From Lachnospiraceae bacterium (GTDB taxonomy: Bacteria; Bacillota; Clostridia; Lachnospirales; Lachnospiraceae): DNA of 64,000 bases. The stretch is from positions 145,894 to 209,893 of the forward strand of contig NBBL01000006.1 of NCBI GenBank assembly GCA_002892395.1, read 5' to 3'. Positions 1 through 12,840 of the stretch are shown here, piece by piece. Made by a program: the position numbers and the translations under genes. The notes beneath the pieces are model-generated. The model was not told where the DNA came from. It saw only the letters and a list, made by a program, of their open reading frames with translations, and did no database searches. How positions within the stretch are numbered: position 1 is the stretch's first letter; each line of letters starts with the position of its first letter.

Positions 1-1710
1 CAGAATTCGTCCCACGGAGGTATCCTGAATTTCACTCATGGTGCGGCCGTCCGGCAATGTTTTTGTCATCCGCACCTTAACCTTTGACTGCAGTGTCACC
101 ACATGGTTGGCATAGGCAAGAACCGCCTCATTGGGGCTCTTGAAGCACATCCCCTCTCCCTTGGCGCCGTCTCGCTGCTGGGTCAGATAGTAAATGCCCA
201 GCACCATATCCTGAGAGGGAACAGCGACCGGTCCTCCGTCGGACGGCTTCAGCAGGTTGTTCGGGGAGAGCATGAGGAAACGGCACTCCGCCTGCGCCTC
301 CACAGAAAGCGGAAGGTGAACCGCCATCTGGTCTCCGTCAAAGTCTGCATTGAACGCAGTACACACCAAGGGATGCAGCTTAATCGCCTTGCCCTCAACC
401 AGAATCGGCTCAAATGCCTGGATTCCCAGTCGATGCAGCGTAGGCGCGCGGTTCAGCATGACCGGATGCTCCTTGATCACCTTTTCCAGTACATCCCAGA
501 CCTCTGTCTGCATGCGCTCAACCATTTTCTTTGCGCTCTTCACATTGTGCGCCGAGCCGTTCTCGACCAGCTCCTTCATCACAAAGGGCTTGAAAAGCTC
601 AATTGCCATCTCCTTCGGCAGACCGCACTGATAGATTTTCAGCTCCGGTCCGACGACGATAACGGAACGGCCGGAATAATCCACCCGCTTTCCCAGCAGG
701 TTCTGGCGGAACCGTCCCTGCTTTCCCTTCAGCATGTCGGAAAGGGATTTCAGGGCGCGGTTGCCCGGTCCGGTGACCGGTCTTCCCCTTCTTCCGTTGT
801 CGATCAGCGCATCCACCGCTTCCTGCAGCATTCGTTTTTCATTCCGGACGATGATATCCGGTGCGCCCAGCTCAAGAAGCCGCGCCAGCCGGTTGTTTCT
901 GTTGATGATGCGGCGGTACAGATCGTTCAGGTCGCTGGTGGCAAAGCGGCCGCCGTCCAGCTGTACCATGGGGCGGATATCCGGGGGAATCACCGGAATA
1001 ATCGTCAGGATCATCCACTCCGGCTTGTTTCCCGACTTCCGAAATGCCTCGATCACCTCCAGCCGCTTAATCAGCTTTGCCCGCTTCTGACCGGAGGCAT
1101 TTTCCAGCTCCTCCTGCATCTCCGCGGATTCCTTGTCCAGATCAATGGCCTTTAAAAGCTCCAGCACGGCTTCTGCTCCCATGCCGGCGCGAAACGCATC
1201 CCACCCGAACTGCTCCTGCGCCTCGCGGTATTCCTTTTCGGAGAGAATCTGCTTGCAGGAGAGCGTTGTGCTTCCGGGATCCAGCACCACGTAGGACGCG
1301 AAGTACAAAATCTTTTCCAGAATACGCGGGGACAAGTCAAGAATCAGTCCCATCCGGCTGGGGATCCCCTTAAAGTACCAGATGTGGGATACCGGCGCAG
1401 ACAGAACAATGTGTCCCATGCGCTCGCGGCGGACAGAGGCCTTGGTCACCTCGACGCCGCAGCGGTCGCAGATCACGCCCTTATAGCGAATTTTCTTATA
1501 CTTTCCGCAGTGGCACTCCCAGTCCTTGCTGGGCCCGAAAATGCGCTCGCAGAACAGTCCGTCCTTTTCCGGCTTCAGCGTTCTGTAGTTGATGGTCTCC
1601 GGCTTTTTTACTTCTCCGTGGGACCACTCCAGAATTTTTTCCGGAGATGCAAGTCCAATCTTAATCGCGTCAAATGTGATCGGCTCGTAGCTTGTTTTTG
1701 TCTCAGGCAT
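1..1710 (-). CDS. rpoC: DNA-directed RNA polymerase subunit beta' (N-terminal part, cut by window edge)
   Basis: Largest subunit of RNA polymerase, carrying the active-site magnesium loop. The visible 570 codons begin [20 protein letters not shown]. They include the N-terminal zinc ribbon with cysteines at about residues 66, 68, 81 and 84 (CHCGKY...CDRCG). The catalytic motif [10 protein letters not shown] is encoded near positions 322-350. The frame is open to the window edge, so the C-terminal half lies outside. The start at 1710 is supported by an AGAAGGAGG ribosome site just upstream. rpoB lies 61 bases upstream on the same strand with no terminator between, the usual rpoBC operon. Confidence 0.98.
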   Translation of the reverse strand, partial: MPETKTSYEPITFDAIKIGLASPEKILEWSHGEVKKPETINYRTLKPEKDGLFCERIFGPSKDWECHCGKYKKIRYKGVICDRCGVEVTKASVRRERMGHIVLSAPVSHIWYFKGIPSRMGLILDLSPRILEKILYFASYVVLDPGSTTLSCKQILSEKEYREAQEQFGWDAFRAGMGAEAVLELLKAIDLDKESAEMQEELENASGQKRAKLIKRLEVIEAFRKSGNKPEWMILTIIPVIPPDIRPMVQLDGGRFATSDLNDLYRRIINRNNRLARLLELGAPDIIVRNEKRMLQEAVDALIDNGRRGRPVTGPGNRALKSLSDMLKGKQGRFRQNLLGKRVDYSGRSVIVVGPELKIYQCGLPKEMAIELFKPFVMKELVENGSAHNVKSAKKMVERMQTEVWDVLEKVIKEHPVMLNRAPTLHRLGIQAFEPILVEGKAIKLHPLVCTAFNADFDGDQMAVHLPLSVEAQAECRFLMLSPNNLLKPSDGGPVAVPSQDMVLGIYYLTQQRDGAKGEGMCFKSPNEAVLAYANHVVTLQSKVKVRMTKTLPDGRTMSEIQDTSVGRIL

Positions 1711-1771
1711 TTATGAACAGCCTCCTTCTAAGTTGACACCAGCATGCGTTCATGGGTTCGGATACAGACGC

Positions 1772-5641
<3,870 letters not shown>

Positions 5642-5750
5642 GTGCGTTATCACCCCTGTTTTAAACGTTCAACAACAGTTTCTTGCGGGATCCGGTAAGC
5701 GGAGGATAACTCTTCCCCTGAGCCCAAATCTCCACAATAGTGCAATCTTC

Positions 5751-5779
5751 ATAATAGCATTGCGTTGTTTGACTGTCAA
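5751..5779 (-). promoter_or_regulatory. Sigma-A promoter for rpoBC
   Basis: Read on the minus strand there is TTGACA (5779-5774), a 17-base spacer and TATTAT (5756-5751). This leaves a leader of about 100 bases before the rpoB start at 5641. The site supports rpoBC transcription from its own promoter. Confidence 0.75.
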
Positions 5780-5789
5780 TAGAAAGTAC

Positions 5790-5818
5790 TTGATTTTTTA
5801 CTTCGCTTCTGCTATAAT
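5790..5818 (+). promoter_or_regulatory. Sigma-A promoter for the small membrane protein gene
   Basis: TTGATT (5790-5795), a 17-base spacer and TATAAT (5813-5818). Its -35 box lies only 10 bases from the -35 box of the divergent rpoBC promoter, so the two promoters stand back to back. Confidence 0.7.
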
Positions 5819-5892
5819 TTTTTAGCGTTTGTTTTGATTTTTTTCGAATTTCGCACAACACGCTGCAATCATGAATTACGGAGGTTTTGGGG

Positions 5893-6339
5893 ATGCATAC
5901 ACTCACTACGGTACTTCTGGTCATCCTGGCGGTTCTCGTCGTCATACTCGTCGCGCTCTACTTCTACGGGAGAAAAATGCAGGAGCGCCAAAGCGCGCAG
6001 CAGCCTGCCTTTGAAGCCGCCAAGCAGACCATTTCCATGCTGGTCATCGACAAAAAAAAGATGCGGATCACCGAAGCCGGCTTTCCGAAAATGGTGGCGG
6101 ATCAGACCCCTTGGTACATCCGCTGGATGAAGGTGCCTGTGGTAAAAGCAAAGATCGGCCCCAGGGTCATGACCCTCATGGCGGACGAAAACGTGTTTCG
6201 CGTGCTGCCGCTGAAGCAGGAATGCAAGGTCATTGTGAGCGGCATCTACATTGCGGAGCTGAAAAGCGTCCGGGGCGGCGTCCCGGCTGCCCCCAAAAAG
6301 CGGAGCCTTGTGGATCGCATCCTCAGACGCAACAAATAA
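5893..6339 (+). CDS. Small membrane-anchored protein of unknown function
   Basis: 148 residues. One membrane segment near the N-terminus (about residues 6-24, TTVLLVILAVLVVILVALYF) is followed by a basic cytoplasmic-type domain that includes ADQTPWYIRWMKVPVV and ends in a lysine/arginine-rich tail (RILRRNK). GGAGG at 5880-5884 stands 8 bases before the ATG at 5893; an in-frame TTG at 5887 is less likely. I do not recognise a catalytic motif. It has its own promoter and its own terminator, so it is probably monocistronic. The function is unknown. Confidence 0.85.
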   Translation: MHTLTTVLLVILAVLVVILVALYFYGRKMQERQSAQQPAFEAAKQTISMLVIDKKKMRITEAGFPKMVADQTPWYIRWMKVPVVKAKIGPRVMTLMADENVFRVLPLKQECKVIVSGIYIAELKSVRGGVPAAPKKRSLVDRILRRNK

Positions 6340-6358
6340 ATCCGATCAGAAATCGAAC

Positions 6359-6398
6359 AAAGGAACGCCCCGTCAGCGGCTTGGGCGTTCCTTTTTTT
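6359..6398 (+). terminator. Rho-independent terminator after the small membrane protein gene
   Basis: Stem AAGGAACGCCC paired with GGGCGTTCCTT, a loop of about 11 bases, then a run of T. It overlaps the 3' end of the convergent acyltransferase gene. The A-run on its other side could let it work in both directions. Confidence 0.8.
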
Positions 6399-7470
6399 GA
6401 TGTCTGAACGGAGCATCCAGCACCGCAAACAGACCGGAAACCGGAGAACAGGAAAGCAACCAGGTGAGCGCGAAAGAACACAACAGCAAAAGTGCCAGGC
6501 TCTGCTTGCTTCCCGGGTTGATCGAATCAAAAAAACCGGCAGCCAGCAACATATCCCGAATGGGACGATGCAGAATATAGATCGGAAGGGTCTGCTGCCC
6601 CACCCGTTCCGGAAGCGCTGCCCTTCCCTGGGGGATGCCGCAAAAAAACAGATAGCTCACCGCTGATGCCAGCAGATACCAGGACAACCGAAGCGCCCAC
6701 AGCATATGCCAATGGTTCTGTTGACCTGGCCCCTCCCATACCCGATCGTACCAGGTTCCAAAGAACACGTTCCGGATGGCTTCGCCGCGGTCAAACAGAA
6801 ACAGGAACACACAGATCAGCGTAACGGCACCCACCGCTCTCAGCAGACGCGCAAGCCGGCACCGTTCCTTTTGCATTCCCAATCCCACCCGGATCAGGCG
6901 GTGCTCCGCCAGAAAATATCCCAGATAAAAAAAAGGAGCAAACGCAAATCCCCGATCCAGCGAAAGAAAATCTCCCACACCTCTCAGGTAGCCGGAAGCC
7001 AGAGAGATCAGCAAAATGGCTCCGCCCAGCAAGGCTTCTGCCCTTGCCTCCCCTCCTGCCGGTCCTCTCAGCCGCCGTTTCAGATTCCGAAGCAGCGGAA
7101 TCATCAAATACCATTCGATCAGGCAAAGCAAATACCACGGACTGCCCGACTCATGAAACAAATCGGGAAAGTCCCCGCTTTTTCCGTACGCCGGTATTTC
7201 CGAAAAAAAAACGATCACCTCAAAGATGACATACCAGTATACCAGACGCAGCCAGCGCTTCCACCGAACTGCTCCCTCCGAATTGACAAATCCAAATGCA
7301 AGAATGCCGGACAGGAATACAAACGCAGGCATGTGAAAGCAGTATATGGCATAAAACAGATTGGTGAGAAGCCGCGTTCTTCCCTGAAGCGGAAGGAGCA
7401 TATGCCCTGTTACCACCAAAAAAATCAGGATTCCCTTGGTCGTGTCAATTTTATAAATTCGTTTTTCCAT
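6373..7470 (-). CDS. Acyltransferase family 3 membrane protein
   Basis: Polytopic membrane protein of about 365 residues from MEKRIYKIDTTKGILIFLVV. It has the acyltransferase-3 (OafA/YrhL, WecH-like) N-terminus, with a conserved histidine in VTGHML and a short arginine-containing loop. About ten hydrophobic segments follow. Such proteins O-acetylate or O-acylate surface glycans; the substrate here is unknown. A longer reading begins at 7515. The ATGs at 7473 and 7470 overlap the stop of the DUF1934 gene and follow GAGGGA, so a coupled start is preferred. It is the last gene of the ispE-to-acyltransferase run. Confidence 0.85.
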   Translation of the reverse strand: MEKRIYKIDTTKGILIFLVVTGHMLLPLQGRTRLLTNLFYAIYCFHMPAFVFLSGILAFGFVNSEGAVRWKRWLRLVYWYVIFEVIVFFSEIPAYGKSGDFPDLFHESGSPWYLLCLIEWYLMIPLLRNLKRRLRGPAGGEARAEALLGGAILLISLASGYLRGVGDFLSLDRGFAFAPFFYLGYFLAEHRLIRVGLGMQKERCRLARLLRAVGAVTLICVFLFLFDRGEAIRNVFFGTWYDRVWEGPGQQNHWHMLWALRLSWYLLASAVSYLFFCGIPQGRAALPERVGQQTLPIYILHRPIRDMLLAAGFFDSINPGSKQSLALLLLCSFALTWLLSCSPVSGLFAVLDAPFRHQKKERPSR

Positions 7471-7904
7471 CATTCCCTCGTGCCGCGCAGGCTCACCTCC
7501 AGTTGCAGCCGGCATTCCGGAAGGTACTCACCGCCCACATTCATCCCGTAGCACACCGAGACCGACAGACTGTCTTCCCGCCGATTAATCTCCATGTCCC
7601 GCGTCGTAATTTCCAGCGGAATGTCTCCGTAGGGCGTATTGTAGCAGCTTTTTACCCGCCGGAGCCGATTTCCAAACCTCATTTCTGTGTTGACTGCTCC
7701 CTGCTTTTTGACTGTCATGCAGCCCGCGCCGATTCGGATGATATGCTCCGTATCCTCTCCGGCTTTTTCTCCCGGCTCCCTGCATTGAATGAGATGAGAT
7801 CCCTTTTCTTCCCTGCATGTTCCCAACATCAGAAGGGATGTTTTCTCTTCCTCGCCTCCGATTGTTCGCCTTCCGCTGATTGTTACCAGCACATCCCCGG
7901 TCAT
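7470..7904 (-). CDS. DUF1934 domain-containing protein
   Basis: 144 residues. MTGDVLVTISGRRTIGGEEEKTSLLM and a C-terminal QLEVSLR are typical of the DUF1934 family of small calycin-like beta barrels in Firmicutes. The biochemical role is not known. The start codon lies one base after the murI stop and uses GAGGAG within the murI 3' end as ribosome site. Its own stop overlaps the next start (ATGATG), so translation is probably coupled. The neighbourhood with murI and ddl hints at a cell-wall role, but this is inference only. Confidence 0.85.
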   Translation of the reverse strand: MTGDVLVTISGRRTIGGEEEKTSLLMLGTCREEKGSHLIQCREPGEKAGEDTEHIIRIGAGCMTVKKQGAVNTEMRFGNRLRRVKSCYNTPYGDIPLEITTRDMEINRREDSLSVSVCYGMNVGGEYLPECRLQLEVSLRGTRE

Positions 7905-7905
7905 C

Positions 7906-8820
7906 TCAATACTCCTCTATTTCGATCTTCTGCGTGTTTCCGGCTTCCTCCGGCAGGATGGAGCTGGCAAACTCCCGAAAGTTCTCTGCCAGATCACTGA
8001 CATAAAAATGGTGCTTCTCTTCGCCGGGCAAAAGTCCGCCCCCCGGGTTCAGCAAGCCCTCCTTCGCAAGAATCTGTTTTAATTCCAGCGCCGTCTCGTA
8101 CGCGGGATTCACCAACGTCACATCCTCTCCCATGATGCGCCGAAGCGTGGAGCGAATCAGCGGATAATGTGTGCAGCCGAGGACCAGAGTGTCCACGTAT
8201 CGTTGCTTCAATTCCTGAAGATAACGGGAAGCGATTTCATCCGTCACAGAATCGTGCAGCAATCCCTCTTCCACCAGAGGGACAAAGATAGGGCAGGCCT
8301 TTTGGAAGACCTTCACATCCGGCGCGATGCTTTGAATAACATGGCGATAGATGTCGCTGTTCACCGTTCCCCGGGTGCCGATCACGCCGATTCTTCGGTT
8401 CCTTGTAACCCGCGCCGCCGTCATCGCACCTGCGTAGATCACTCCGATAATCGGAATATCGCTCTCCGCAGCCAGCGTCTTCAATGCGTGGGAACTGGCC
8501 GTGTTGCAGGCAATCACGATTGCCTTGACTCCTTTGGAGCGCAGGAAACGGACGATTTGACGCGAGAAGCGGATGATGGTTTCCCGGGATTTTGCGCCGT
8601 AGGGAAGGCGCGCCGTATCCCCGAAGTAAATCAGCCGTTCCTCCGGGATCTGACGCATGATTTCCCGCGCCACCGTAAGGCCCCCGACTCCGGAATCAAA
8701 GACTCCCACCGGCGCCCCCGGATCCCGCACCGTCCCCTGCTTCCGGTGATGCGGCACATAAAGCTTAACCGGATCCTGCTCATCAAACCGGGCAGGCTCT
8801 TTCTCCCTTTCATTTTCCAT
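7906..8820 (-). CDS. murI: Glutamate racemase
   Basis: Converts L-glutamate to D-glutamate for peptidoglycan. The family core begins at PVGVFDSGVGGLTV. Both catalytic cysteines are visible, in AIVIACNTAS and LVLGCTHYPL, along with YFGDTARLPYG. At 304 residues it is longer than the usual 260-270 because about 35 residues precede the core. No good ribosome site lies within 10 bases of the 8820 ATG (AAGGGGATC is about 13 away), so a shorter start, for example a GTG nearer the core, is possible. It lies between ddl and DUF1934 on the same strand. Confidence 0.95.
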   Translation of the reverse strand: MENEREKEPARFDEQDPVKLYVPHHRKQGTVRDPGAPVGVFDSGVGGLTVAREIMRQIPEERLIYFGDTARLPYGAKSRETIIRFSRQIVRFLRSKGVKAIVIACNTASSHALKTLAAESDIPIIGVIYAGAMTAARVTRNRRIGVIGTRGTVNSDIYRHVIQSIAPDVKVFQKACPIFVPLVEEGLLHDSVTDEIASRYLQELKQRYVDTLVLGCTHYPLIRSTLRRIMGEDVTLVNPAYETALELKQILAKEGLLNPGGGLLPGEEKHHFYVSDLAENFREFASSILPEEAGNTQKIEIEEY

Positions 8821-8865
8821 ATGGTTCCAAGATCCCCTTTTCTGTTCTGTCTGACCGTTCTTGAC

Positions 8866-9927
8866 TTAATGTGCTCTCTCAAATGCCAGGGTGATCAGCT
8901 CCTGGATCAGGGTTCGTTTGTCCTTTCCCCTCGCCTCCCAGAGCACCGGGTACATACTGATCGCCGTGAAACCGGGCATTGTGTTGATTTCATTGAACAC
9001 CACCCGCCCGGAGTCGGTCACAAAGAAGTCGGCGCGGGCCAGCCCGTATCCGTCAATGGCGCGGAAAATTCGAATTGCCGCATCCCTGACCCGTTCCGCC
9101 GCATCCCCCGGAAGCGGCGGGTCGGTCATGGTTCGGGACTCCGTGTTGAAGTACTTCGCCTCATAGTCATAAAAATCCGCTGCCGCCAGGATTTCTCCCA
9201 CCCCGCTGGCCTGAACCGGCATTCTTCCGCCTCCCAGCACTGCGCACTCCACCTCGTGCCCTGTAATGGCCTCCTCCACCAGAATTCTTCTGTCGTAGCG
9301 CGCCGCCTCCCGGAATGCCTCCGCCAGCTCGTCCCGGTCACGGACCTTTGTGACGCCGCAGCTGGAGCCTGCATTGCAGGGCTTCACAAAAACCGGATAG
9401 GAAAAGCGATCCTCCACCCGATTCATCACAGCCACCATATCCACCAGGTCAATCTCTGTGACCAGAAGAAAGGACGCCTGATCAATGCCCAGGGACTGCA
9501 CCACCAGTTTCGTAAGCCCCTTGTCCATCGCCACGGCGGAGGCTGCCACGCCGCAGCCCACATAGGGAATCCCCGCCAGCTCGCACAACCCCTGAATGGT
9601 TCCGTCCTCTCCGTACAGTCCGTGGAGAATCGGAAAAACCAGATCAATTTCCACCTTGGTAAAGGCCGCCTGCTCGTGGATCATCAAACATTTCTGTGTC
9701 GCGTCCGGCGAGAGCCAGGCTCCGGTTTTCTTTTCCCGCCAGCTCCCATCCCGCACCTCCTCCGGGCGATCCACCTTGATCCAGTGACCGTCCTTGGTGA
9801 TACCCACCAGGAGAAGCTCGTACCGCTCTCTGTCAATCTGCTCAATGATATTGGCGGCGGACATACAGGAAATCTCGTGCTCCGAGGATTGTCCTCCGAA
9901 AATGACCGCTATTGTCTGCTTCCCCAT
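8866..9927 (-). CDS. ddl: D-alanine--D-alanine ligase
   Basis: ATP-grasp ligase that makes the D-Ala-D-Ala terminus of the peptidoglycan stem, 353 residues. N-terminal VIFGGQSSEHEISCMSA, then HGLYGEDGTIQG, the ATP-binding VFVKPCNAGSSCGVTKV and the magnesium site VFNEINTMPGFT are all present. The omega-loop sequence DYEAKYFNTES carries the tyrosine expected of D-Ala-D-Ala enzymes. Nothing suggests a D-lactate or D-serine ligase of a vancomycin cluster, and no vanH/vanX partner is near. It forms a peptidoglycan-precursor pair with murI 45 bases downstream. Confidence 0.97.
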   Translation of the reverse strand: MGKQTIAVIFGGQSSEHEISCMSAANIIEQIDRERYELLLVGITKDGHWIKVDRPEEVRDGSWREKKTGAWLSPDATQKCLMIHEQAAFTKVEIDLVFPILHGLYGEDGTIQGLCELAGIPYVGCGVAASAVAMDKGLTKLVVQSLGIDQASFLLVTEIDLVDMVAVMNRVEDRFSYPVFVKPCNAGSSCGVTKVRDRDELAEAFREAARYDRRILVEEAITGHEVECAVLGGGRMPVQASGVGEILAAADFYDYEAKYFNTESRTMTDPPLPGDAAERVRDAAIRIFRAIDGYGLARADFFVTDSGRVVFNEINTMPGFTAISMYPVLWEARGKDKRTLIQELITLAFERAH

Positions 9928-9982
9928 ATTACTTCCTCATTTCTCATTTTTTCTGTTTCTTCTGTCCGTTTCACGGCAAAGC

Positions 9983-10660
9983 TCACGCCGACTCCCCCGA
10001 GAGCTTTCTGGATATGGTCAGCTCCTGATTGTCAATATGCTCACGCATCGCCCGTTTCCCCAGCTCCACATCTCTCGTCTTGACCGCATTCAGAATGCTC
10101 TCATGCTCGTCCATAATAATCTGCCGCTTCCCGGTGTCCTTAATATATTCCAGCCGATAGCGGTACATCTGATCCCGGAGATTATTCAAAAGCTGAATCA
10201 GCTTTTCATTGTCTGTTCCTGCATAAATCGCATCGTGAAAGCGCTCATCCGCCTGTGCGATCCGGATCATGTCGTTGCTGTTCAGCGCCTCCCGAAAACC
10301 GATTCTCGCTTCCTCAAGACGTGTGATGCCCGATTCATCCATCCGCTTCACCGCAAGCTCAATCGCCAGCTCCTCCAGGGAGCGCCGCACCTCCAGCACA
10401 TCCCGCAGATTCTTTTCCGTGATTCCCGCGACCTCTGCTCCCTTTCTTGGGATCATGATCACAAGTCCCTCCAGCTCCAGCTTGCGGATCGCCTCCCGAA
10501 TCGGCGTCCGGCTGACCCCAAGCCTTTTTGCCAGCCGAATTTCCATCAGGCGCTCCCCCGGCTCCAGCTCTCCCTTGAGAATGGCCTGCCGAAGCGTGTG
10601 AAATACCACATCCCGAAGCGGCATATACTCATTTACCGTAATGTTCAGCGCATTCGTCAT
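9983..10660 (-). CDS. GntR family transcriptional regulator (FadR/FCD subfamily)
   Basis: 225 residues. N-terminal winged helix (about residues 12-78) with LAKRLGVSRTPIREAIRKLE, the GntR signature. The C-terminal helical FCD ligand-binding domain contains the metal-site type residues in ERFHDAIYAGTDN and EHESILNAV. It follows ispE by 18 bases and probably shares its transcript. The palindrome TTGTATACAA just upstream of ispE could be its operator, which would make it autoregulatory. The effector is unknown. Confidence 0.93.
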   Translation of the reverse strand: MTNALNITVNEYMPLRDVVFHTLRQAILKGELEPGERLMEIRLAKRLGVSRTPIREAIRKLELEGLVIMIPRKGAEVAGITEKNLRDVLEVRRSLEELAIELAVKRMDESGITRLEEARIGFREALNSNDMIRIAQADERFHDAIYAGTDNEKLIQLLNNLRDQMYRYRLEYIKDTGKRQIIMDEHESILNAVKTRDVELGKRAMREHIDNQELTISRKLSGESA

Positions 10661-10678
10661 ATCATCCTCCCTTTTCTC

Positions 10679-11593
10679 TTATGTAATGCCCATGGTTTCG
10701 CTCTCCAGAAGGCGGGAAACCGGCCTCGTCAAAAAAATTTCAGAAAGGCCAAGTCTTTGCCTGTCCTGTTCCAGGGAATCTATGCAGCAAAGAGCTTGTT
10801 CCTCCTCTGCAAACACGCCGAACACCGCCGACCCGCTCCCGCTCATGGAGGATGCGATCGCGCCCCGCAGCAGAAACGCCTGTTTGCAGGCTTCTATTTG
10901 CGGATATGCCTCCCGGGCGGGGCGCTCAAGAACATTTCCCAGTATCCCCCTGAGACGCTCCAGATTCCCTTCGCAAATGACGTTTACAATCCGGTCCATA
11001 TCCGGGTGTGCATCCTCCGGAATCCGATCTGCATGGAGATTCCCGTAGATGAAGGCTGTGGACAAATCGAAAACCGGCTTTGCGATCACAATCCGGCACG
11101 GAGCCAGCTCCGGCAGGATCGTAAGCTGTTCTCCGATTCCCTCCGCAAGGCAGGTTCCTCCGCAAATACAAAACGGGATATCTGCGCCCAGGGGGCGCGC
11201 CATGTTCTGCAGCTCGCCGCCGGAAAACGGCCGGTCAAACAGCGTGTTCAATGCGCGAAATACCGCCGCCGCATCGGCACTGCCGCCTGCAAGCCCTGCT
11301 GCTGCCGGAATGTGTTTCCGAATCCGGATTTGAAGACCGATGTTCAGCTCCGCACAGGAGAGAAAGGTTTCCGCCGCCTGATAAGCCAGATTCCTTCTGT
11401 CCGCGGGAAGCTCCGGGCGATTGCAGAAAATCCGGATTCCCGGCTCTCCGCCCACCTCAATGGTAAGCTCATCCGCCAGACTGACTGTCTGCATTCCTGT
11501 CTTCAGCTGATGGTAGCCGTCCTCTCTTTTCCGAAGCACATCCAGACCGAGATTGATTTTCGCGTATGCCTTCTCATCCATAATACGCTTCAT
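10679..11593 (-). CDS. ispE: 4-diphosphocytidyl-2-C-methyl-D-erythritol kinase
   Basis: GHMP-family kinase of the non-mevalonate isoprenoid pathway. It phosphorylates the 2-hydroxyl of CDP-methylerythritol with ATP. AYAKINLGLDVLRKREDGYH at the N-terminus and the glycine-rich ATP loop PAAAGLAGGSADAAA are diagnostic. The ATG at 11593 (MKRIMDEKAYAKINL, 304 residues) follows a GGGGG stretch; a TTG at 11605 would add four residues. It is the first gene of the run and has a clear promoter at 11637-11665. Confidence 0.96.
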   Translation of the reverse strand: MKRIMDEKAYAKINLGLDVLRKREDGYHQLKTGMQTVSLADELTIEVGGEPGIRIFCNRPELPADRRNLAYQAAETFLSCAELNIGLQIRIRKHIPAAAGLAGGSADAAAVFRALNTLFDRPFSGGELQNMARPLGADIPFCICGGTCLAEGIGEQLTILPELAPCRIVIAKPVFDLSTAFIYGNLHADRIPEDAHPDMDRIVNVICEGNLERLRGILGNVLERPAREAYPQIEACKQAFLLRGAIASSMSGSGSAVFGVFAEEEQALCCIDSLEQDRQRLGLSEIFLTRPVSRLLESETMGIT

Positions 11594-11597
11594 CAAA

Positions 11598-11625
11598 TTG
11601 TACAACCCCCGTTTTTTGTATACAA
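11598..11625. promoter_or_regulatory. Candidate GntR operator: paired palindromes before ispE
   Basis: TTGTATACAA (11616-11625) and TTGTACAA (11598-11605) are both perfect palindromes. They lie between the ispE -10 box and the start codon. The first resembles the GT...AC palindromes bound by FCD-type GntR proteins, and a GntR gene lies downstream in the same run. Binding is inferred, not shown. Confidence 0.5.
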
Positions 11626-11636
11626 TGTTACAGGCG

Positions 11637-11665
11637 ATTATATCCCTTTTACCGGCAGATGTAAA
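11637..11665 (-). promoter_or_regulatory. Sigma-A promoter for ispE-gntR and following genes
   Basis: On the minus strand TTTACA (11665-11660), a 17-base spacer and TATAAT (11642-11637). It starts just after the GNAT gene stop at 11690. Confidence 0.75.
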
Positions 11666-11689
11666 GTCCTGCCGCCCGGAATTCCGCTG

Positions 11690-12319
11690 TCACTGCTGTA
11701 CCTTAAGGCGCAGATCCACAGGAATAGCCGGGGCAATGTGGGAAAGCGCTTCGGCAAGTGCCAGAGACGCCGTGTTTCCCCGCTCAATCCGAAGGGCAAT
11801 CTGCCCAAAGAAAAGCTCCCGTTTCGCGTAACAAAATACGGCTCTGCCCGCTTCCAAAGCGTAGCCGCGCCGCCTGTACTTCTGACTGATATAGTATCCC
11901 AGCTCCGGAGGATTGCCGGGCGAAAAGCCGATCAGACCGATCGGCTCCCGGCTTTCCCGCAAAAAAACGCCCCACAAGCCGTATTCAAAAAAGCGATATT
12001 GGGTTCGGATATAAGCCTCCAGACAGGTCTGATCCCGGAGCAGCTCCGTGTTCATACCCGCCTTTTGCAACTCCGCTTCTTCCGTGAGGAGTCCGGCGAG
12101 ACGCTTCTGATCCTCCGCCCACAGCTCCCGCAGGATCAGCCGCTCCGTTTCTGCAATGAGGAGAGGAAGCCCCAGCTTTCTCCTCGCCGCAGCAAAAATC
12201 CGATCCGCTGTAATGGCGGACGCATCGGTCACAGCAAGATCCCCCTGCCACGGCTCATCGGAAACCGTTACGGGGCAGCCGGTTTCCTCCCCCACTCTCA
12301 CATAGTAGCAGCGCTTCAT
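11690..12319 (-). CDS. GNAT family N-acetyltransferase
   Basis: 209 residues. The GNAT domain occupies about residues 55-205: TERLILRELWAED at the start, then LGYYISQKYRRRGYALEAGRAV, which holds the acetyl-CoA pyrophosphate loop (R/Q-x-x-G-x-A type). The RimJ/RimL-like layout suggests acetylation of an amino group on a protein or small molecule. The substrate is unknown. The first 50 residues are not part of the recognisable fold. The start overlaps the cyclophilin stop by four bases (ATGA), so it is probably translationally coupled. It is the last gene of the lipoprotein-to-GNAT run. Confidence 0.85.
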   Translation of the reverse strand: MKRCYYVRVGEETGCPVTVSDEPWQGDLAVTDASAITADRIFAAARRKLGLPLLIAETERLILRELWAEDQKRLAGLLTEEAELQKAGMNTELLRDQTCLEAYIRTQYRFFEYGLWGVFLRESREPIGLIGFSPGNPPELGYYISQKYRRRGYALEAGRAVFCYAKRELFFGQIALRIERGNTASLALAEALSHIAPAIPVDLRLKVQQ

Positions 12320-12840
12320 GCTTCCGCTGTTTCCGGCTCCCCATAGTGTTCCCCAAAGGTTTCAACCGTCATGGTGCGGATTTTCTGCTCCGCCAGGGGA
12401 CGATCGCTGCGATCGGTTCTGACCGCCGCAATGCGATCCAGCACCTCCTCCCCCTCCAAAAGCTTTCCGAAGGCTGCATAGGCGCCGTCAAGATAGGGGG
12501 CATTTTCATGCATGATGAAGAACTGACTTCCGGCAGAATCCGGATCCATGGCCCGCGCCATGGAAAGGACGCCCCGGACGTGCTTTAAGTCGTTCTGAAA
12601 CCCGTTCTGCGAAAATTCTCCCCGGATGCTGTATCCGGGACCGCCCATTCCCGTCCCTTCCGGGTCTCCCCCCTGAATCATAAAGCCGGGAATGACACGG
12701 TGAAAAATCAGACCGTTATAAAAGCCCTTCCCCGCAAGACTCAGAAAATTATTCACCGTATTCGGCGCAATCTCCGGATACAGCTCCGCCTTCATCAATC
12801 CACCGTCTTCCATTTCGATGGTAATCACAGGATTCTTCAT
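12316..12840 (-). CDS. Peptidyl-prolyl cis-trans isomerase, cyclophilin type
   Basis: 174 residues, a single cyclophilin domain without signal peptide, so probably cytoplasmic. The core motifs FHRVIPGFMIQGGDP and GSQFFIMH carry the arginine and glutamine/phenylalanine residues of the active site. A tryptophan or histidine at the usual cyclosporin position is replaced, as in many bacterial forms. It overlaps maf upstream and the GNAT gene downstream by four bases each. Confidence 0.95.
   Translation of the reverse strand: MKNPVITIEMEDGGLMKAELYPEIAPNTVNNFLSLAGKGFYNGLIFHRVIPGFMIQGGDPEGTGMGGPGYSIRGEFSQNGFQNDLKHVRGVLSMARAMDPDSAGSQFFIMHENAPYLDGAYAAFGKLLEGEEVLDRIAAVRTDRSDRPLAEQKIRTMTVETFGEHYGEPETAEA

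Noticed and set aside
8866..9927. Vancomycin-type D-Ala-D-Lac ligase
   Set aside because: The omega loop keeps the tyrosine typical of D-Ala-D-Ala ligases and there are no vanH or vanX neighbours.
9794..12346. 850-codon plus-strand open frame
   Set aside because: It runs antisense through gntR, ispE and the GNAT gene, all of which are clear on the minus strand. The product is low in domain-like structure.
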